Source: UBA1660 sp964462035 (GTDB lineage Bacteria; Myxococcota_A; Polyangia; Polyangiales; Houyiibacteriaceae). Taken from it: DNA of 64,000 nt. The DNA is taken from positions 62,001-126,000 of the forward strand of contig CAYXAP010000010.1 of NCBI GenBank assembly GCA_964462035.1, read 5' to 3'. Positions 1-8,980 of the stretch are shown here, in pieces; within the stretch, counting starts at the first letter, position 1, and the number at the start of each line of letters is the position of its first letter. The notes under the pieces are model-generated. The model was not told the DNA's origin. It did not search any database and was given only the letters and a program-made list of their open reading frames with translations. A program made the position numbers and the translations under genes.

Positions 1-79
1 GCGCGCCAGCGGCGAGGCGTTCGTCCAGCCCAGCTGTGACCCGCCGCCGCCGGTGGTCTGTAGCGGGACGCCTCCCTGA
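1..79 (+). CDS. 3' end of a gene truncated by the window start (possible)
   Basis: From base 2 one frame stays open for 25 codons and stops at TGA 77-79. The tail contains two cysteines in proline-rich surroundings and ends VVCSGTPP, which resembles the C-termini of the Cys-rich secreted proteins common in this window. With so little sequence the call rests only on the open frame and the composition. It could be chance. Confidence 0.3.
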   Translation, partial: RASGEAFVQPSCDPPPPVVCSGTPP

Positions 80-108
80 TCGGTACCGCAGAACCCCGGC
101 TGCTGCGG

Positions 109-114
109 TAGGGT
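109..114 (+). promoter_or_regulatory. -10-like box TAGGGT, 6 bases before the start codon (leaderless type)
   Basis: TAGGGT ends 6 bases before the ATG at 121, and no Shine-Dalgarno sequence lies in between. The same TAnnnT-N6-start spacing recurs upstream of genes starting at 10399, 13285, 16713(-), 42087(-) and 44169(-). I see no clear -35 box here. Confidence 0.45.
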
Positions 115-120
115 TCCGCC

Positions 121-1305
121 ATGTCGACGCTGGAGCCGCTGAGCTACCACCACGAAGTCGTGGCGGCGCTTCGCCGCGAAGAGCCCGGGCTCTGGGAGTG
201 GTTCGCGTCGGACGAGGTGGAGGAGGCGTTCGCCGAGCGCGTACGCCTCGACCTGCTCAAGTCGACGGTCCGACTCGATCGGTCCCAGCACCCGGCGCTC
301 CATGACGCGGCGGACGCCGCGAAGGGCGCGTTCGACCTCGACGTCGAGGTGCGCTTCTACCAAGCGGCCGCAGGAGTCGAGATCAACGCCGGGCTCTGCC
401 ACCTCCCGGGAGAGGCGCACGTGGTGCTCTCCGGTCCGGTCCTCGACAAGCTCGACGAGCTCGAGCTCCGCGCCCTGGTCGGTCACGAGCTCGCGCACCA
501 GAAGCTCCTGACCCTCGGCGGCGGCGAGCATCGAATCGCGCAGCAGCTCCTGTGCTCGATCGCCGATCACTCCCGCGCCGCCGACAGCTACCTCGTGACC
601 GCGCAACGGCTCGAGCAGATGACCGAGGTCCTCGCCGACCGAGGCGGCTGCCAGGTCGCCGGAGGCGTCGCGCCGATGGTCCGCTGCCTCGCCAAGACCG
701 TCAGTGGGCTCACCTCCGTCGACGCGGACAGCTACGCGGCGCAGGCCGCGGACGTGATGCGTCGCGGCGCCGACGCCGGGGAGGGCACCCACCCGGAGAC
801 CTTCGCGCGCGTGCACCTGCTGGTGGAGGGGGAGCGCGATCCAGCGGGCGCCGACGCGCTCGTCGAGCGCGTGATCCGCGGACCGCTGCGCATGGACGCG
901 CTCGACCTGGTCGGTCAGCTCGCCCTCGTCGCGACCACGCGCGCGTTGGTCGGGGCCTGCCTCTCCGAGCCGCTGCTCGCCACCGAGCACGTGCGCGCCC
1001 ATGCAGCGGAGTTCTTCGAAGACGGGGCGACCGACCAGGGGCCGGTGGTGCTCCCGGAGCCGCTCCACGAGTCGGTCGCGGAGTACCTCGCCTACGTCCT
1101 CCTCGATCTCGCGACCGTGGACCCCGACACCGGCGACCTCGCGCTCGGCCTGGTCGATCGCGTGGCCGCCGCGCACGGGCTCGGTGACGCCTTCGAGACC
1201 GTGGCGCGCAAGGAGCTCCGCCGCTCGAAGAAGGCGGTCGCCGACCTTCGCGCCCAGCTTCCCACCCTCGAGGAGCGCGCGCGGGTGCAGGGAGCCGCGT
1301 CGTGA
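121..1305 (+). CDS. M48-family-like zinc metallopeptidase
   Basis: This 394-residue protein has the zinc-peptidase motif HELAH (H122, E123, H126) inside an ALVGHELAHQ context, as in M48 (HtpX/Ste24-like) peptidases. It is followed by TEVLADRGG, where E169 would be the third zinc ligand, matching the family's ExxxADxxG pattern. No signal peptide or membrane helix is visible, so unlike HtpX it is probably cytosolic; soluble M48 members with this layout exist. The ATG at 121 has no ribosome binding site but has a -10-like box 6 bases upstream. Its stop overlaps the start of the giant helicase gene by 4 bases (GTGA), so the two are almost certainly co-translated. The substrate is unknown. The pairing suggests a proteolytic partner or effector for the helicase, which is inference only. 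Confidence 0.8.
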   Translation: MSTLEPLSYHHEVVAALRREEPGLWEWFASDEVEEAFAERVRLDLLKSTVRLDRSQHPALHDAADAAKGAFDLDVEVRFYQAAAGVEINAGLCHLPGEAHVVLSGPVLDKLDELELRALVGHELAHQKLLTLGGGEHRIAQQLLCSIADHSRAADSYLVTAQRLEQMTEVLADRGGCQVAGGVAPMVRCLAKTVSGLTSVDADSYAAQAADVMRRGADAGEGTHPETFARVHLLVEGERDPAGADALVERVIRGPLRMDALDLVGQLALVATTRALVGACLSEPLLATEHVRAHAAEFFEDGATDQGPVVLPEPLHESVAEYLAYVLLDLATVDPDTGDLALGLVDRVAAAHGLGDAFETVARKELRRSKKAVADLRAQLPTLEERARVQGAAS

Positions 1306-4300
1306 GCGAGCTCGCCTCTCGCCCGCTCGCCGAGCTCCCGCTCGGTGGCCCGCTTCCGACCACCGACGATCTCCTCCGACAGATCGTGCCGCTCTTCCGG
1401 CAGGTGGCCGCGCTCCACGAGGCTGGCCGGGTCGCGCCCATCCACGGGCTCGACCACCTCCGGGTCAGCGAGGGCATCCTCTACTTCGAGAACGCTGGAG
1501 CGCTCCCGCCGACCGAGGCGCGCGCGGCGCTGGCTCGGATCGAGTCCGGGCCCGAACCGTGGATCGACGTGGTGAGCCGGCAGCGCGAGACGCGCTCGGA
1601 GACGGGCGCGACCGTTCTCGAGGACCTGTCGATCTGGCCGGGGGGCGACCCGCCGACCGCGCCCAGCTTCGTGGCGGGGCCGGATGCCTGGGAGCGACTC
1701 CACGGTCACCACGACCCGCTGACGGACATCCATCTGCTCGGTCTGCACGCGGTGCGCCTCGCCGCGGGCCTGGCGCTCGAAGAGCGCGAGGAGCTCGAGA
1801 CCTTCGTCGCTGCGCGCGCCGACCTGCGTGCGCTGAACCCGGGCCTGCATCCGGTGGTCTCTCGCGCGCTCCGCGAGATGACCGAGCCCGAGCGGGCGAA
1901 GCGGCCGGGCGATCTCTGGGCCTTGGTGCGGACGCTCGAGCACTACCGCGAGCACGAGGTGAATGCGCCGCTCGGCTCGGCCGTGGCCGCCGACGCGCAA
2001 CAGGCGATCTGTGACCGGCTGCGCAACCGGCTCTTCGATCTCTCGCGGCGCAACCGGCTCCTGCACTTTCGGCCGAGCGGCAAGACCCTGGATCTCACGG
2101 TGGCATCCGTCCCGATGGTGCTCGACCACCGGAGCATCGAGCCCGCGAAGCTCGCGACCTGGTCGGGCCCTTTCGTGAAGAAGCTGGCCAGCGGCAAGCC
2201 GGTCTCGCTCGCGTCCATCCTTCGCTTCGAAGACTATCCCTTCGTCCCCAAGAGCCTCGACGCCATCCGGCTGCAGGCCGCCCGGGACACCCGCGAGTAC
2301 GGCTTCTCCCAGCTGCGGCTCGTGGCCTGTTTCCTCGTCTGGCACGACCTCAAGGAGGCCGAGAACGAGCGCATCCGCTCGCCGCTGCTCCTGCTGCCGG
2401 TCACCGTCACCAAGAAGAAGGGGGTCCGCGACACCTACCTGCTCCAGTCGGACGGCACCGACCTCGAGGTCAACCCGGTGCTCCGCCATCGGTTGCGTCA
2501 GCTCTATGGCATCGAGCTCCCCGAGCGCATCCCGCTCGGTGACTCGGCCGCGCTCGACGCGCTCCATGACTCGCTCGTGCAGCAGATCCAGGCGTCCGAG
2601 CCGGCGGTCACCCTCGAGCGGATCGACAAGCCGCGCATTCGGCTCATCTCCGCCATCGCGCGGCGACGGCTCGAGACCTTCCGCCGCCGAAGCCGGCGAC
2701 GCGTCACCGCCGCCGGTCGCCGCTTCGACGGCATCGACTACACCTATCGCCAGCAGGGCTTCACACCGCTCGGTGTCCAGCTCTTCCATCAGCGCGTCCG
2801 ACCCGCTGGCGCGCCGAACCGTGAGCTCTTGGAGGCGCCGCGACCGCGCCCCTTCCGGCTCGGTCCCGGTGAGCGCGAGGTCCGCAAGGACCTCTACGAG
2901 CTCCAAGAGGGCGAGAGCGGTCCCCATCGTTGGGCCTTCGATCTCTGCGCGCTGACGCTCGCGAACTTCAACACCAAGAAGATGTCGCTCGTCGCCGACT
3001 ACGCGACGCTGATCGACGATCCGGCGTCGGCCCCACCTTCCTTCGGCGCGCTCTTCAGCCCGGACGCGCGGCCGCTGCCGAAGGTCGCCGAGCCGCTCCC
3101 GATCGGCGAACAGCACTCGGTGGTGCAGGCCGACCCGACCCAGCAGGCGGCCATCGCGCGTTCGCGCGATGGCGACAGCTACATCATCCAGGGTCCGCCG
3201 GGAACCGGGAAGTCGCAGACGATCACGAACCTGATCGCCGATCACGTCGCCCGCGGCGAGCGGGTGCTCTTCGTCTGCGAGAAGCGAGTGGCCATCGACG
3301 TGGTCCATCGCCGGCTCTCGCAGCTGGGCCTCGCGCCGCTGTGCTGCCTCATCCACGACTCGCAGGGCGACAAGAAGGAGTTCATCCACGACCTGAAGGC
3401 GACCTACGAAGCGTGGCTCCCCGAGCTCGAGTCGCCGACGGAGAGTCCGGCCACGCCGCCGGCGCTCAGCGAAGCCCTCGAGCCATTGGCGGCGCGCTGG
3501 AACGCGCTCAGGTCGCCTGCCGCTGGCGCCGACGAGCCGCTCGGGGCGCTCGTCGCGCGGCTCGCGGAGCTGCACGACGCACCGGCTGTCGAGCTCGACG
3601 CCGTCGCGCGGGAGGCGCTCCCCGAGCATCGGCAGGTCGTCGCCGTGCTCCCCGCGTTGCGCGCCCTCGAGGCCCGCCTCGTCGACCGGGGTGCCACGCT
3701 CGGAACGCATCCGCTGCGCTGGCTCCAGGCCGAAGCGCTCGAGGGCGAGCAGCCGCTGGCTCGGATCGCCGCTGCGCTGGACGCCGCCCTCCCTGCGCTG
3801 GAGCGCCTCGCCACCCTCGAGCCCGAGCTGCCATGGCGCGAGCTGGATCGACGGGTGCAGTCGGCCGAGAAGGCCGCGCCGCTGATCGAGCACGGTCTGC
3901 TCGGCTTGCTCGACGGGGCATCGCCGCTGGCACGCGCGGTCCGCAAGGGCATGAATGCGCTCGACCAGGCCCGAAAGCACCTCGCCCAGGCCCGAGAGGT
4001 GGCGCGGCCCTGGCGTGAGGTGCTCGGTCGCGCCGATCTGCGCGCCGCGCTCGACCTCGCCCGCCGCTGGCACGGCCGCTTCTGGCGCTTCCTCTTCCCG
4101 AGCTTCTGGCGGCTGCGTCGGCTCGTTCGGGATCGCTACGACTTCAGCGTCCGCGCGCTGGCGCCGAGCTACCTGCAGGCGCTCGAGGACCTCGAGCGGC
4201 GGCTGGACGCCGAAGAGGCGGTGGACGAGGAGTCGTCGAAGCTCGAGGCAGAGCTTGGCACCGAGCCCGCGCCCGTGCTCGAGAGCCTGGAAGCGCTCGA

Positions 4301-6350
4301 AGCGGTCGGCGACGACGTGGCAGCGACCCTCGCCGGACCGGACGGAGACGCCGCGGGGAGGGCGCTCCTCGATCGTCGCGCGGACGCGCGCGTCGTTCGC
4401 GAGTCGCTCGCCGAGGTGCTCGAGGGTTACGAGGCGGAGCCGGTGGCCGGGTTGGCAGCGGCCCTCGCCAGCTTGCGCGCGGACCTCGAGCTGGTCGGTG
4501 AGGTACGAGACGAGCTCGCCGCCATTCGTCGTCGGTGCGCGGCCGTGCTGGCGTTCATCGGCAGCCACGATGCGGGCGTCGATGCGCTCGAACGCGCGGT
4601 CGTCGACGAGGCGGTGCGCCGCTCGCTGCGCGCGGACTCCGCGTTGAAGGACCAGGGCATCGTCCAGGTCCGGCGACAGCAACGTTCGCTCGCGCAACGA
4701 GAGGAGCGGGCGCGCGAGGCGAACGCCGAAGCGATGCTCGGTCGGTCGAAGGCGCGCTTCCTCGACCACGTCCGCATCACCGAGACTCCGGCGAAGTCGC
4801 TGACCGCCGAGCAGAAGGTCCTGAAGTCGACCTACAAGAAAGGGCGCCGCGCGCTGGAGCACGAGTTCGGCAAGGTCATGCGCTACCGGTCGATCCGCGA
4901 CCTGGCGACCAGCGAGAGCGGCGCGGTCATCCGGGACCTGAAGCCGATCTGGCTGATGAGCCCGCTCAGCGTCTCGGACACGCTGCCGCTCGGTGGCGGG
5001 AGCGAGCCGCCCTTCGACGTCGTGATCTTCGACGAGGCGAGCCAGATCCCCCTCGAAGACGCCATCCCCGCGATCTGCCGCGCGCCCCGGACGATCGTGG
5101 TGGGCGACGAGATGCAGCTGCCGCCCACGACCTTCTTCGGCAGCGGCTCGAGCGAGGAGGACGAGGACGAGATCTCGGTGACCACCGACGACGAGACCAT
5201 CAGCTACTCGCTCGACGCCGAGAGCCTGCTGAGCCACGCGAGCCTCGGTCTCTCCGGCACGATGCTCCAGTGGCACTACCGGAGCCGCGACGAGGCGCTC
5301 ATCCGCTTCTGCAATCACGCGTTCTATGGCGGTCAGCTGCGCACCATCCCGTCGACGCGCTTGCCCGCGGAGCTGCCTCCGATCGTGGTCGACGCCATGG
5401 GCGCCGGCGCGGCGGGGGCGGATCGGCTGCTCGAGCGACCGCTGAGCTTCCACCTGCTCGAGGGCGCGGTCTACGACAAGCGCCGAAACCCCAGCGAAGC
5501 ACGCTACGTCGCCGAGCTCGTGCGCGAGCTGCTCGGTCGGGAAGACCATCCGACGCTGGGCATCGTGGCCTTCAGCGAAGCACAGCAGAGCGAGATCGAG
5601 GCGGCCATCGACGACCTCGGCGAGGACGACCCGGAGTTCCGCCGGCGCTACGAGGAAGAGCTCGAGCGCACCGTCGATGGCGAAGCCGCGGGGCTCTTCG
5701 TGAAGAACCTCGAGAACGTACAGGGGGATGAGCGGGACGCGATCATCCTGAGCATCTGCTACGGGCCGGACCCGCATGGGAAGATGCGGATGAACTTCGG
5801 GCCCATCAACAAGATGGGCGGCGAGAAGCGGCTCAACGTGATCTTCTCGCGCGCGAAGCGGCACATGGCGGTGGTCAGCTCGATTCGCCACGAACGCATC
5901 ACCAACGAATGGAACACCGGCGCCCGAACCCTCAAGGCCTACCTACGCTACGCCGAGGCGTGTAGCCGCGGCGATGGGGCGGAGGCCGACGCGGTGATCC
6001 GCGGACTGTCGGGTCGGGAGGGTGGAGGCGCCGACCGTGCGCCCCATCCGGTCGCCGAACGGCTGGCCGAGGCGCTCACGGAGCGAGGCTTCGAGGTCGC
6101 GCTCGGTGTCGGCACCGGCGACTTCTTCGTCGACCTCGCGGTGCGTGACGGGGAGCGCTGGGGCAGCGCGGTGTTGGTCGATGCGCCACACCTGAGCCCG
6201 TCGCCGGGACCGATGGCCCACTATCACGCGCGACCCGCCGTCCTCGAAGCGTTCGGCTGGCACGTCGTCTCCGTTCTGCCCCACGAGTGGTGCTCCGACA
6301 CCGACGCCGTCGTCGAGCGACTGGTGCGCCAGCTCCGTCGCAAGGAGTGA
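1302..6350 (+). CDS. DUF4011-type SF1 helicase with N-terminal kinase-like relic and C-terminal Vsr-like nuclease domain
   Basis: This 1,682-codon protein starts at GTG 1302, coupled to the metallopeptidase gene. Domains in order: residues ~20-215 look like the C-lobe of a protein kinase without the N-lobe or catalytic residues (LHEAG helix, AGPDAWE like APE, DIHLLG like DxxxLG, RAKRPGDLW like the terminal RP motif). Residues ~235-560 carry the DUF4011 signature (RLFDLSRRNRLLHF). Next comes the SF1 helicase core: Walker A GPPGTGKS with K637, Walker B DEAS at 1244-1247, VVGDEMQLPP, WHYRSRDEAL, and VIFSRAKRHM near 1510. A helical insertion fills ~680-1200. Residues ~1583-1680 resemble the MTES_1575/Vsr-type nuclease (FFVDLAV with D1611, FGWHVV), but the usual IE-DG metal-site segment reads VLVDAP, so activity is doubtful. 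Related DUF4011-helicase-Vsr proteins are reported in anti-phage defence. A defence role here is inference. Confidence 0.85.
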   Translation: MSELASRPLAELPLGGPLPTTDDLLRQIVPLFRQVAALHEAGRVAPIHGLDHLRVSEGILYFENAGALPPTEARAALARIESGPEPWIDVVSRQRETRSETGATVLEDLSIWPGGDPPTAPSFVAGPDAWERLHGHHDPLTDIHLLGLHAVRLAAGLALEEREELETFVAARADLRALNPGLHPVVSRALREMTEPERAKRPGDLWALVRTLEHYREHEVNAPLGSAVAADAQQAICDRLRNRLFDLSRRNRLLHFRPSGKTLDLTVASVPMVLDHRSIEPAKLATWSGPFVKKLASGKPVSLASILRFEDYPFVPKSLDAIRLQAARDTREYGFSQLRLVACFLVWHDLKEAENERIRSPLLLLPVTVTKKKGVRDTYLLQSDGTDLEVNPVLRHRLRQLYGIELPERIPLGDSAALDALHDSLVQQIQASEPAVTLERIDKPRIRLISAIARRRLETFRRRSRRRVTAAGRRFDGIDYTYRQQGFTPLGVQLFHQRVRPAGAPNRELLEAPRPRPFRLGPGEREVRKDLYELQEGESGPHRWAFDLCALTLANFNTKKMSLVADYATLIDDPASAPPSFGALFSPDARPLPKVAEPLPIGEQHSVVQADPTQQAAIARSRDGDSYIIQGPPGTGKSQTITNLIADHVARGERVLFVCEKRVAIDVVHRRLSQLGLAPLCCLIHDSQGDKKEFIHDLKATYEAWLPELESPTESPATPPALSEALEPLAARWNALRSPAAGADEPLGALVARLAELHDAPAVELDAVAREALPEHRQVVAVLPALRALEARLVDRGATLGTHPLRWLQAEALEGEQPLARIAAALDAALPALERLATLEPELPWRELDRRVQSAEKAAPLIEHGLLGLLDGASPLARAVRKGMNALDQARKHLAQAREVARPWREVLGRADLRAALDLARRWHGRFWRFLFPSFWRLRRLVRDRYDFSVRALAPSYLQALEDLERRLDAEEAVDEESSKLEAELGTEPAPVLESLEALEAVGDDVAATLAGPDGDAAGRALLDRRADARVVRESLAEVLEGYEAEPVAGLAAALASLRADLELVGEVRDELAAIRRRCAAVLAFIGSHDAGVDALERAVVDEAVRRSLRADSALKDQGIVQVRRQQRSLAQREERAREANAEAMLGRSKARFLDHVRITETPAKSLTAEQKVLKSTYKKGRRALEHEFGKVMRYRSIRDLATSESGAVIRDLKPIWLMSPLSVSDTLPLGGGSEPPFDVVIFDEASQIPLEDAIPAICRAPRTIVVGDEMQLPPTTFFGSGSSEEDEDEISVTTDDETISYSLDAESLLSHASLGLSGTMLQWHYRSRDEALIRFCNHAFYGGQLRTIPSTRLPAELPPIVVDAMGAGAAGADRLLERPLSFHLLEGAVYDKRRNPSEARYVAELVRELLGREDHPTLGIVAFSEAQQSEIEAAIDDLGEDDPEFRRRYEEELERTVDGEAAGLFVKNLENVQGDERDAIILSICYGPDPHGKMRMNFGPINKMGGEKRLNVIFSRAKRHMAVVSSIRHERITNEWNTGARTLKAYLRYAEACSRGDGAEADAVIRGLSGREGGGADRAPHPVAERLAEALTERGFEVALGVGTGDFFVDLAVRDGERWGSAVLVDAPHLSPSPGPMAHYHARPAVLEAFGWHVVSVLPHEWCSDTDAVVERLVRQLRRKE

Positions 6351-6540
6351 ACGTGGGTCGCTCGTGTGCACCCCCGGTGAGGGGCCTTCGCTTCGTGAGT
6401 CGCGAAGCTGCGCTTCGGTATTTATGTATTGATTACGGTGCTTTGAGGTCGCGGCTGACCGCGAGTGGTCGTTCGCGCTCGCTCTCCTAGGTTTCATCCA
6501 CGCTCCGAGTGGAGCGCAACGAGAACCCGAGGAGGGGATG
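6351..6540. other. Intergenic region with hairpins and an A+T-rich patch
   Basis: This spacer between the helicase gene and a secreted-protein gene holds overlapping hairpins (GCTTCG/CGAAGC and GAAGC/GCTTC around 6389-6416), a perfect CGCGG-CTGA-CCGCG hairpin at 6450-6463, and an A+T-rich stretch at 6419-6436 that stands out in this genome. The first hairpins could end the helicase transcript. TAGGTT at 6488-6493 could be a -10 box for the next gene. AGGAGG at 6530-6535 is its ribosome binding site. Confidence 0.4.
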
Positions 6541-7770
6541 ATGAAAACGATGTGGATCGCGGCGTTCGGCGCCGCCCTGGTGAGCCTCTGGCCGGCCGTC
6601 GGCGAGGCACAGTGCTCGGCCTTCGACATGCTCCAGTGTGCGTCGATGGGAGGCGTGCCCGACGCGCGCAACGGCCAGTGCTGGTGCGACGTGTACGACT
6701 GGGTGCCGCGCAGAGTGGCGAACGCCTCGAATGGTGACGTGGGGATCGTCCCCATCGACGGCAACGGCAGCGACGTGGTGGAGACGGTGACCCGCGAGAT
6801 CGGTCAGTTCCATCGGCACTCGGTGATGTTCTACAGCGACGGTCGCCGCACCCGTCACGACACGATGTACATCTTCGACGACGACGACGGCAGCATGGAC
6901 GACCCCGGCGGTGACTACGTCACGATCTACAAGCCGCTGATCGGCAAGGTCCGCTTCGACGGCGACGAGCTCCAGAACGGTCTGCCGGGAGCCATCAGCC
7001 AGACCATCGACGACACCGTGCGTCGCGGTCGGCTCTCCGACACCGGACTGATCCTCAAGCCGGCGATGCGCCTGGTACCGAGCGGCGGCTTCTTCGGCGG
7101 CTGGAGCTTCCAGGAGGTCGGTCGCGACCAGTTCGAGGGCGCGGTCACCGACGCCCGGAACGAATCCGCGTACTACAAGCTCGGCGACTACACCGAGATG
7201 GACTCGATGAGCCTCCCGTGGGCGTCCGACCGCGACGGCGACCTCCGTGGCTCCCACTGCTCCGGCTACATCACCCACTACTTCCGTGAGCAGGGACTCG
7301 GCATCGCGGACGTCTTCTACCCGGAGTCGCTCCGCGAGGACGTCGCCGAGACGCTCTACTCTCAGGTGCGGACCAAGTGCCGGAACGAGGTCGGGCTACT
7401 GGCCGAGATCAAGCACACCTGCGGCAACCTCGCGAACCAGGTCGTGAACTGCTTCGCGGACCTGAGCTGCTGGGACACCAAGGACACCTGGCGCGACGCC
7501 GTCGGCACCGGTTCGGCCGTCTCGCCGGACAACCTGCTGCCGGCGACCTTCCGCTACACCGGGAACGTCGACTACGAGTGGGATGGTGGGACCACGCTCA
7601 CCAACGGGTCGGGCCCGATGGTCAATCAGATGGGCACTACCGTCGATCACCCGGGACTCTCGGGCACCGAGCCGGGCGTCGCTGCGACCAGCCAGTCCCC
7701 CTTCCAACGGGTCGCGGCCATGTCGATGGTCGGCGGCTACGCCACCCTCAGCCATAGCGTGAGGCTCTGA
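6541..7770 (+). CDS. Secreted protein, possibly a permuted NlpC/P60-like hydrolase
   Basis: This 409-residue protein has a clear signal peptide (hydrophobic core AAFGAALVSLW, cleavage after GEA) followed by a Cys-rich start. ATG 6541 is chosen over ATG 6538 because AGGAGG at 6530-6535 is then 5 bases away. The body contains FHRHSVMFY (H near 94) and SHCSGYITHYF (C near 240). A histidine strand followed later by a buried cysteine is the arrangement of circularly permuted papain-like/NlpC-P60 (YiiX-type) enzymes. That is a motif resemblance, not a proven homology. The gene is followed after one base by another secreted-protein gene, so the two form an operon. Confidence 0.6.
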   Translation: MKTMWIAAFGAALVSLWPAVGEAQCSAFDMLQCASMGGVPDARNGQCWCDVYDWVPRRVANASNGDVGIVPIDGNGSDVVETVTREIGQFHRHSVMFYSDGRRTRHDTMYIFDDDDGSMDDPGGDYVTIYKPLIGKVRFDGDELQNGLPGAISQTIDDTVRRGRLSDTGLILKPAMRLVPSGGFFGGWSFQEVGRDQFEGAVTDARNESAYYKLGDYTEMDSMSLPWASDRDGDLRGSHCSGYITHYFREQGLGIADVFYPESLREDVAETLYSQVRTKCRNEVGLLAEIKHTCGNLANQVVNCFADLSCWDTKDTWRDAVGTGSAVSPDNLLPATFRYTGNVDYEWDGGTTLTNGSGPMVNQMGTTVDHPGLSGTEPGVAATSQSPFQRVAAMSMVGGYATLSHSVRL

Positions 7771-7771
7771 G

Positions 7772-8980
7772 ATGAGCGCCCGACGATGGCTCGTGGTCGC
7801 GCTGGTCGGCGCCTCGCTCCTCTGGCTCCTCAGCGATGGGGACTCGGCGCCGCGCGTGACCGAGCCCTCGTCGGGCGCCGCTCGTTTTCGCGAGGGGGCG
7901 CCGCCGAAGAGCGGGGGCTCCCGAGCGGCGTCGGCCGGCCCCGAATTCGAGGGTCCGACGCCCGACGTGACGCAGGTCGTCGAGACGGCGATGATCCGTG
8001 ACGTCCGCTTCGAGCCGCCGCAGCCCTGCGCCGGTGACCCGGTGCGGGTCTTCACCGATCTGCGTGCCGAAGCGACCGACGCGAAGGTCTTCGTGAACGG
8101 TGAACCCGGCAGCCCGCAGGTCGTCTACGCGGACGCGGCCGGCCGCCAGCCCGTTCGGGTGCTCGTCCGCGGATGGGACGAGACCTTCGAGCGTCGCGAG
8201 CTGACCCTGCCGGTCCAGCCCTGCACCGACCGACCGGCGCGACTCTCGGCCCGAGTGGTGGCGACCCGCGTCGCGGAGCGGAGCTATGCGTTCCGACTCG
8301 AGCCGACGCCGGAGGGGGCCATCCGCTGGGACTTCGGAGATGGCGCCAGCGCCGAGGGCACGACCCCCACTCACCGCTACGCATCCCGAGCGGACCGCTC
8401 GCACTCCACCTACCTGGTGCACGCCCACTATGACGGCCCGAATGGACCGGAGGAGACCTTCGTCGCCGTGAGTCACGTCGAGGCGGTGGGCATCGCCGCA
8501 CGCACGGCCCACCCGGTGCTCGAGAACGAAGGGCAGCGCTTCGTCGATTGGGACTCCGGTCAGGGCCTTCGGACCACGCGTTTCGTGACGAACGCCCTCG
8601 ACGTGCCCATCGACTTCGAGGTCGCCGAGGTGCGCGCCTTCGGCTGCGACGGGAGCGACGCGCAGGTGGTGCACTTGCCTGCTTCCGAGGTCCTCGACCT
8701 CACCCATGTTCGCGCCGGCGAGTCCGTCGATCTGTCCGTGAACGTGCCCGCCCATCCCTTCGAGGGCGCGATCTGTCAGATGCACGTCGAGCTCGGCGGA
8801 CCGGCGGGACCGCGGCTCGCGACCAGCGCGTTCTCGCTCGACACCGGCGTGCCCGACGAGCGCACGCCGATCGAAGACTCGGAGCTCCTCCACGCGATCC
8901 AGGCCATCGTGGCGGAGCGTGGCCCGGGTCGGGTCACCACCGAGGAGATCGCGGCCTATCGCGCCGCGAACGGCAGCTGA
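7772..8980 (+). CDS. Membrane-anchored/secreted protein with a PKD-like domain
   Basis: This 402-residue protein has an N-terminal hydrophobic segment (residues ~5-20, WLVVALVGASLLWLL) acting as signal peptide or anchor. A PKD-like beta-sandwich strand IRWDFGDG lies near residue 183, followed by THRYA, the typical PKD pattern for extracellular proteins. The remainder looks beta-rich and matches no enzyme I know. The start is one base after the stop of the preceding gene, so they are co-transcribed and probably act together outside the cytoplasm. Its 3' end overlaps the convergent TetR gene by 25 bases. Confidence 0.65.
   Translation: MSARRWLVVALVGASLLWLLSDGDSAPRVTEPSSGAARFREGAPPKSGGSRAASAGPEFEGPTPDVTQVVETAMIRDVRFEPPQPCAGDPVRVFTDLRAEATDAKVFVNGEPGSPQVVYADAAGRQPVRVLVRGWDETFERRELTLPVQPCTDRPARLSARVVATRVAERSYAFRLEPTPEGAIRWDFGDGASAEGTTPTHRYASRADRSHSTYLVHAHYDGPNGPEETFVAVSHVEAVGIAARTAHPVLENEGQRFVDWDSGQGLRTTRFVTNALDVPIDFEVAEVRAFGCDGSDAQVVHLPASEVLDLTHVRAGESVDLSVNVPAHPFEGAICQMHVELGGPAGPRLATSAFSLDTGVPDERTPIEDSELLHAIQAIVAERGPGRVTTEEIAAYRAANGS

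Noticed and set aside
1092..5891. A 4.8-kb open frame on the minus strand opposite the helicase gene
   Set aside because: It mirrors the codon phase of the + strand gene, which has full helicase motifs. Its translation is low-complexity (R, L, E, A) without any family motif. Open antisense frames like this are expected in high-G+C DNA.
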